Source of the DNA: Thermoplasmata archaeon | GTDB taxonomy: Archaea; Thermoplasmatota; Thermoplasmata; Lutacidiplasmatales; UBA184 | Assembly (NCBI GenBank): GCA_030038095.1 | Contig: JASHPK010000015.1 | Location: forward strand, 1 to 42,652 | Direction of reading: 5' to 3' | Length of the DNA: 42,652 bases | Part shown: positions 40,665 through 42,652 of the stretch, in pieces | How the letters are laid out: every line of letters begins with the position of its first letter | Numbering within the stretch: position 1 is the stretch's first letter | The notes under the pieces: generated by a model | What the model was told of the DNA's origin: nothing | What the model saw: only the letters and a program-made list of their open reading frames with translations | Databases searched by the model: none | Made by a program: the position numbers and the translations under genes

Positions 40665-40808
40665 CGGTTCGACCCCTTGAACTCCGGAAGTCGGGGGATG
40701 GGTCCCGACCGGCCGGCTTTTGATCCGACTGCGACGCAGAACGGTTCGGTCGCTTCCCCAATCTGCTCTCGTGACCCGGGTCGATCGGGCCGGGAGAAAG
40801 CGGTAAGC

Positions 40809-41264
40809 TCAGCGTGGGTCGGTCTCGAAGAGGGCCGCCCCCGGTCGTCGGAACCGAAGGCTCTCCGGTCCCTCCCGGCCCGCAACGCTCGCGCTCCGAC
40901 GATCGATCTCCTTCCAGACCGCGGACGGACTCGGGCCGGCCCGACCTTCGAGCAGGGGGCGGGCGTCCCCGTGGACCCGAAGCCACTCGATCCCGGCCTC
41001 GAGATGCTTACAGGTCCCGAGCCCACGTCGGGCGAAGTCGGTGCACGTGCACAGCGCGCTCGCGCGGTCGGGAAACTCCGGCAACAGCGCGAGGTAGAGC
41101 GTGCCGTGGAGGGGATTCCGCACCTCGAGGATCGGGTACGGCTCCCGCGAACGGAGCCGGACGTCCAGCGGTTCCTCGATCGCGCGGGTCCGGCGCGCCG
41201 CGATTGCGGCCCGATCCTCGATCGGGTTCGAGGCTCGCCGGGGGGCGGCGCGTCGCGGGGTCAC
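40809..41264 (-). CDS. SWIM zinc-finger protein
   Basis: The 151-residue protein contains one SWIM domain, CTCTDFARRGLGTCKH (near residues 72-87), following the CxCx(n)CxH pattern that binds zinc and contacts DNA or proteins. The preceding segment PYPILEVRNP with LYLALLPEF is the usual beta region before SWIM. SWIM domains are often fused to SNF2 helicases, but here the protein stops soon afterwards and no helicase is adjacent. The start is GTG 41264, 26 bp downstream of a TAATTA element. Confidence 0.82.
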   Translation of the reverse strand: MTPRRAAPRRASNPIEDRAAIAARRTRAIEEPLDVRLRSREPYPILEVRNPLHGTLYLALLPEFPDRASALCTCTDFARRGLGTCKHLEAGIEWLRVHGDARPLLEGRAGPSPSAVWKEIDRRSASVAGREGPESLRFRRPGAALFETDPR

Positions 41265-41286
41265 GGTTGGGCGAGCCCGGGCGCCC

Positions 41287-41292
41287 TAATTA
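41287..41292 (-). promoter_or_regulatory. TATA-like element of the SWIM gene
   Basis: TAATTA is symmetrical and centred 26 bp upstream of the GTG at 41264, the expected leaderless spacing. Confidence 0.5.
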
Positions 41293-41293
41293 G

Positions 41294-41324
41294 CCTCGAC
41301 CCGGGACCGCCCGGAAGGTCGAGG
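41294..41324. promoter_or_regulatory. Inverted repeat between SWIM and antiporter genes
   Basis: CCTCGACC (41294-41301) and GGTCGAGG (41317-41324) are perfect 8-bp inverted arms with a 15-nt spacer, immediately upstream of the SWIM-gene TATA. It may be an operator shared by the divergent genes, or chance. Confidence 0.3.
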
Positions 41325-41420
41325 GTCCGGCGCCGACCGACGCAAAGTTAGTTAGCGCCCCGATGCACAAACCCACACGGACGTGAGGGGGAGCGGACCG
41401 GGTCTCCGCGGTCGCGAGCG

Positions 41421-42652
41421 ATGACCGACGAGACCACGCTCTTTCTCATCAGCCTCTTCCTGCTCCTCGCCTGCGCCGTCTTCGTGGGGGAGCTGTTCAG
41501 CCGGATCGGCCAGGCGGCCCTGGTCGGCCAGATCCTCGTGGGGGTGGTGCTCGGACCCTCGGTCCTCGGTCCGTACATCGGCCTTCCCGCGGTCTCGGTG
41601 GAGCTGTCGGGCCTCCAGGTGGTCGCGACCTTCTTCATCCTGATGATGGCCGGTATCCAGGTCACCCCGGCCCAGATCCGGAGCGCGGGGCTGGGTCCGG
41701 TCCTTCTGGGTCTCGGCATCTTCGTGATCCCGTTTCTGGCCGGGGCGGCCGTCGTCCACGTGCTGTTCCCCGCCTTCAGCAACCTCACGACGCTGTTCGT
41801 GTCGCTGACGATCTCGATCACTGCGCTGCCGGTCCTCGCGATCATGCTCCGCGACTTCGACCTGATGCGCTCGAGGCTCGGGCCCTACCTCATCAACGCC
41901 TCGGTCGTCAACGAGCTCACGGCGGTCACGGCGTTCGCGATCCTCCTTCGGATCCAGTCGGGGGGCTCGAGCACGTTCTACGACGTCCTCTACGCCATCG
42001 GCACGGTCCTGCTCTTCCTCGGCACGATCCTCGGCGTCTACCTCCTCCTTATCGCCCTGAGGCGTACGCAGCGTTGGGAGCGGCTGACCGACTGGTTCCG
42101 CGAGACGTGGCGCTCCCGGGAGGCGGGACTCGCGGTGCTGATCGTGGCCGCGCTCGGGGCGGCCCTCTACTCGCAGCTCCTCGGGCTCACCTTCATCGTC
42201 GGGGCGTTCTACGCCGGGATGCTCGTGACGCCCGAGAGCGCCGGGCGCCGCCAGCACCGCGAGATCTCGATGGTCTTCGACGCGGTCACCTGGGGATTCT
42301 TCATCCCGATCTTCTTCGCCCTCGTCGGCTTCGGCACCGACTTCCTCGACATCGCGCCGAGCTACCTCGCCCTACTCGCCTTCATCGCGCTCGTGCTGTA
42401 CGCGATCTTCTCCAAGGTGTTCGTCGGGACCGCCATCGCCCGGACGCTCGGCTGGGGGGGGCAGGAAGCGTACGCGACCGGGTTCCTCCTGACGAGCCGG
42501 GGGGCGGTGGAGCTGGCGATGGCCGTCATCCTCCTCGACCTCCACGTGTTCTCGACCGAGGTCTACACGATCGTGGCCGGGGTCGGCCTCCTCACGACCC
42601 TCGTCGCCCCGATCGGGGCGCGGCCGTTCGTCCGCCAGATCGCGGCCCTGCA
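41421..42652 (+). CDS. CPA2-type cation/proton antiporter, 3' end outside window
   Basis: The frame from ATG 41421 runs open to the window end (410 residues visible). It is polytopic, with the CPA2/Kef-NapA pattern: LVGQILVGVVLGPSVLG near residues 36-52, MMAGIQV near 77-83, SLTISITALPVLAIML near 130, and GFLLTSRGAVELAMAV near 355. It should exchange Na+ or K+ for protons. Where the family usually has an Asp-Asp or Asn-Asp pair in the fifth helix, this reads SVVNELTA, an Asn-Glu pair. A C-terminal regulatory domain, if any, is beyond the window. An AAAGTTAGTTAG stretch at 41344-41355 may hold the promoter. Confidence 0.88.
   Translation, partial: MTDETTLFLISLFLLLACAVFVGELFSRIGQAALVGQILVGVVLGPSVLGPYIGLPAVSVELSGLQVVATFFILMMAGIQVTPAQIRSAGLGPVLLGLGIFVIPFLAGAAVVHVLFPAFSNLTTLFVSLTISITALPVLAIMLRDFDLMRSRLGPYLINASVVNELTAVTAFAILLRIQSGGSSTFYDVLYAIGTVLLFLGTILGVYLLLIALRRTQRWERLTDWFRETWRSREAGLAVLIVAALGAALYSQLLGLTFIVGAFYAGMLVTPESAGRRQHREISMVFDAVTWGFFIPIFFALVGFGTDFLDIAPSYLALLAFIALVLYAIFSKVFVGTAIARTLGWGGQEAYATGFLLTSRGAVELAMAVILLDLHVFSTEVYTIVAGVGLLTTLVAPIGARPFVRQIAAL

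Noticed and set aside
40613-40808. Possible small RNA or further tRNA after tes
   Set aside because: A TTCGA-like string occurs but no acceptor or anticodon stems can be built around it. Only a short palindrome is visible.
38900-41026. Minus-strand frame of 708 codons opposite tes
   Set aside because: Antisense shadow; tes has all expected cysteine motifs.
1-42652. CRISPR arrays, insertion sequences, integrases, toxin-antitoxin or defence genes
   Set aside because: I found no regularly spaced repeats, transposase or integrase motifs, terminal repeats or known defence domains. The gene content is housekeeping in type.

Overview
The window is a very GC-rich, densely packed stretch of an archaeal chromosome. 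Archaeal markers are an Orc1/Cdc6 initiator, archaeal-type S-adenosylmethionine synthetase, diphthine synthase DphB, a separate glutamine amidotransferase subunit of GMP synthase, isopentenyl phosphate kinase with type 2 IPP isomerase, the archaeal repair protein NreA, a Hef-type helicase and a tetraether lipid synthase homologue. Both tRNA genes lack an encoded CCA. Many starts have a TATA-like element about 24-33 bp upstream, as in leaderless transcripts. A nuclease-less Hef helicase would fit Thermoplasmatota, but I infer that lineage and have not shown it.

Layout. 1-1.4 kb: tail of a methyltransferase gene, tRNA-Ala(UGC) and a swivel-NUDIX fusion. 1.4-5.8 kb: luciferase-like oxidoreductase, a large cell-surface protein and a metallo-beta-lactamase-fold hydrolase. 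5.8-8.7 kb: tRNA-Pro(CGG), NreA, a membrane zinc-ribbon protein and an ABM-domain protein. 8.9-15.3 kb, minus strand: tRNA methylthiotransferase, SAM synthetase, Elp3, IPP isomerase, isopentenyl phosphate kinase and a small membrane protein. 15.4-23.2 kb: Cdc6, a Ser/Thr-rich surface protein, a coiled-coil protein overlapping an aldehyde dehydrogenase, SerRS and Hef-like helicase. 23.3-28.7 kb: kdpF-kdpA-kdpB-kdpC followed by a universal stress protein. 28.8-33.8 kb: diphthine synthase, an orphan degenerate receiver, an unrecognised cysteine-containing protein, and an operon of flavin prenyltransferase UbiX, two membrane proteins and GuaAA. 33.8-42.7 kb: thiolase, a degenerate HMG-CoA-synthase-like/DUF35 fusion, M61 peptidase with two small partners, tetraether synthase, a SWIM protein and a truncated cation/proton antiporter.

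Two themes recur. The first is isoprenoid membrane lipid synthesis: thiolase/DUF35, IPK, IDI-2, UbiX (which makes the prenyl-FMN used by UbiD-type decarboxylases) and tetraether synthase. The second is SAM use in translation: SAM synthetase lies between two radical-SAM tRNA anticodon-loop modification genes, with diphthine synthase further on. Ion homeostasis (Kdp, USP, antiporter) is the third visible function.

Adjacent genes commonly overlap by 1-4 nt (ATGA, GTGA, TTGA, TGATG), and convergent genes overlap at their stop codons. No gene-free stretch exceeds about 300 bases; the longest are about 155-240 bases and hold promoters and short inverted or direct repeats. I saw no insertion sequence, transposase, integrase, CRISPR array or rRNA. 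The content looks like core chromosome, so the notable items are unusual fusions and gene pairings, with no defence or mobile system.
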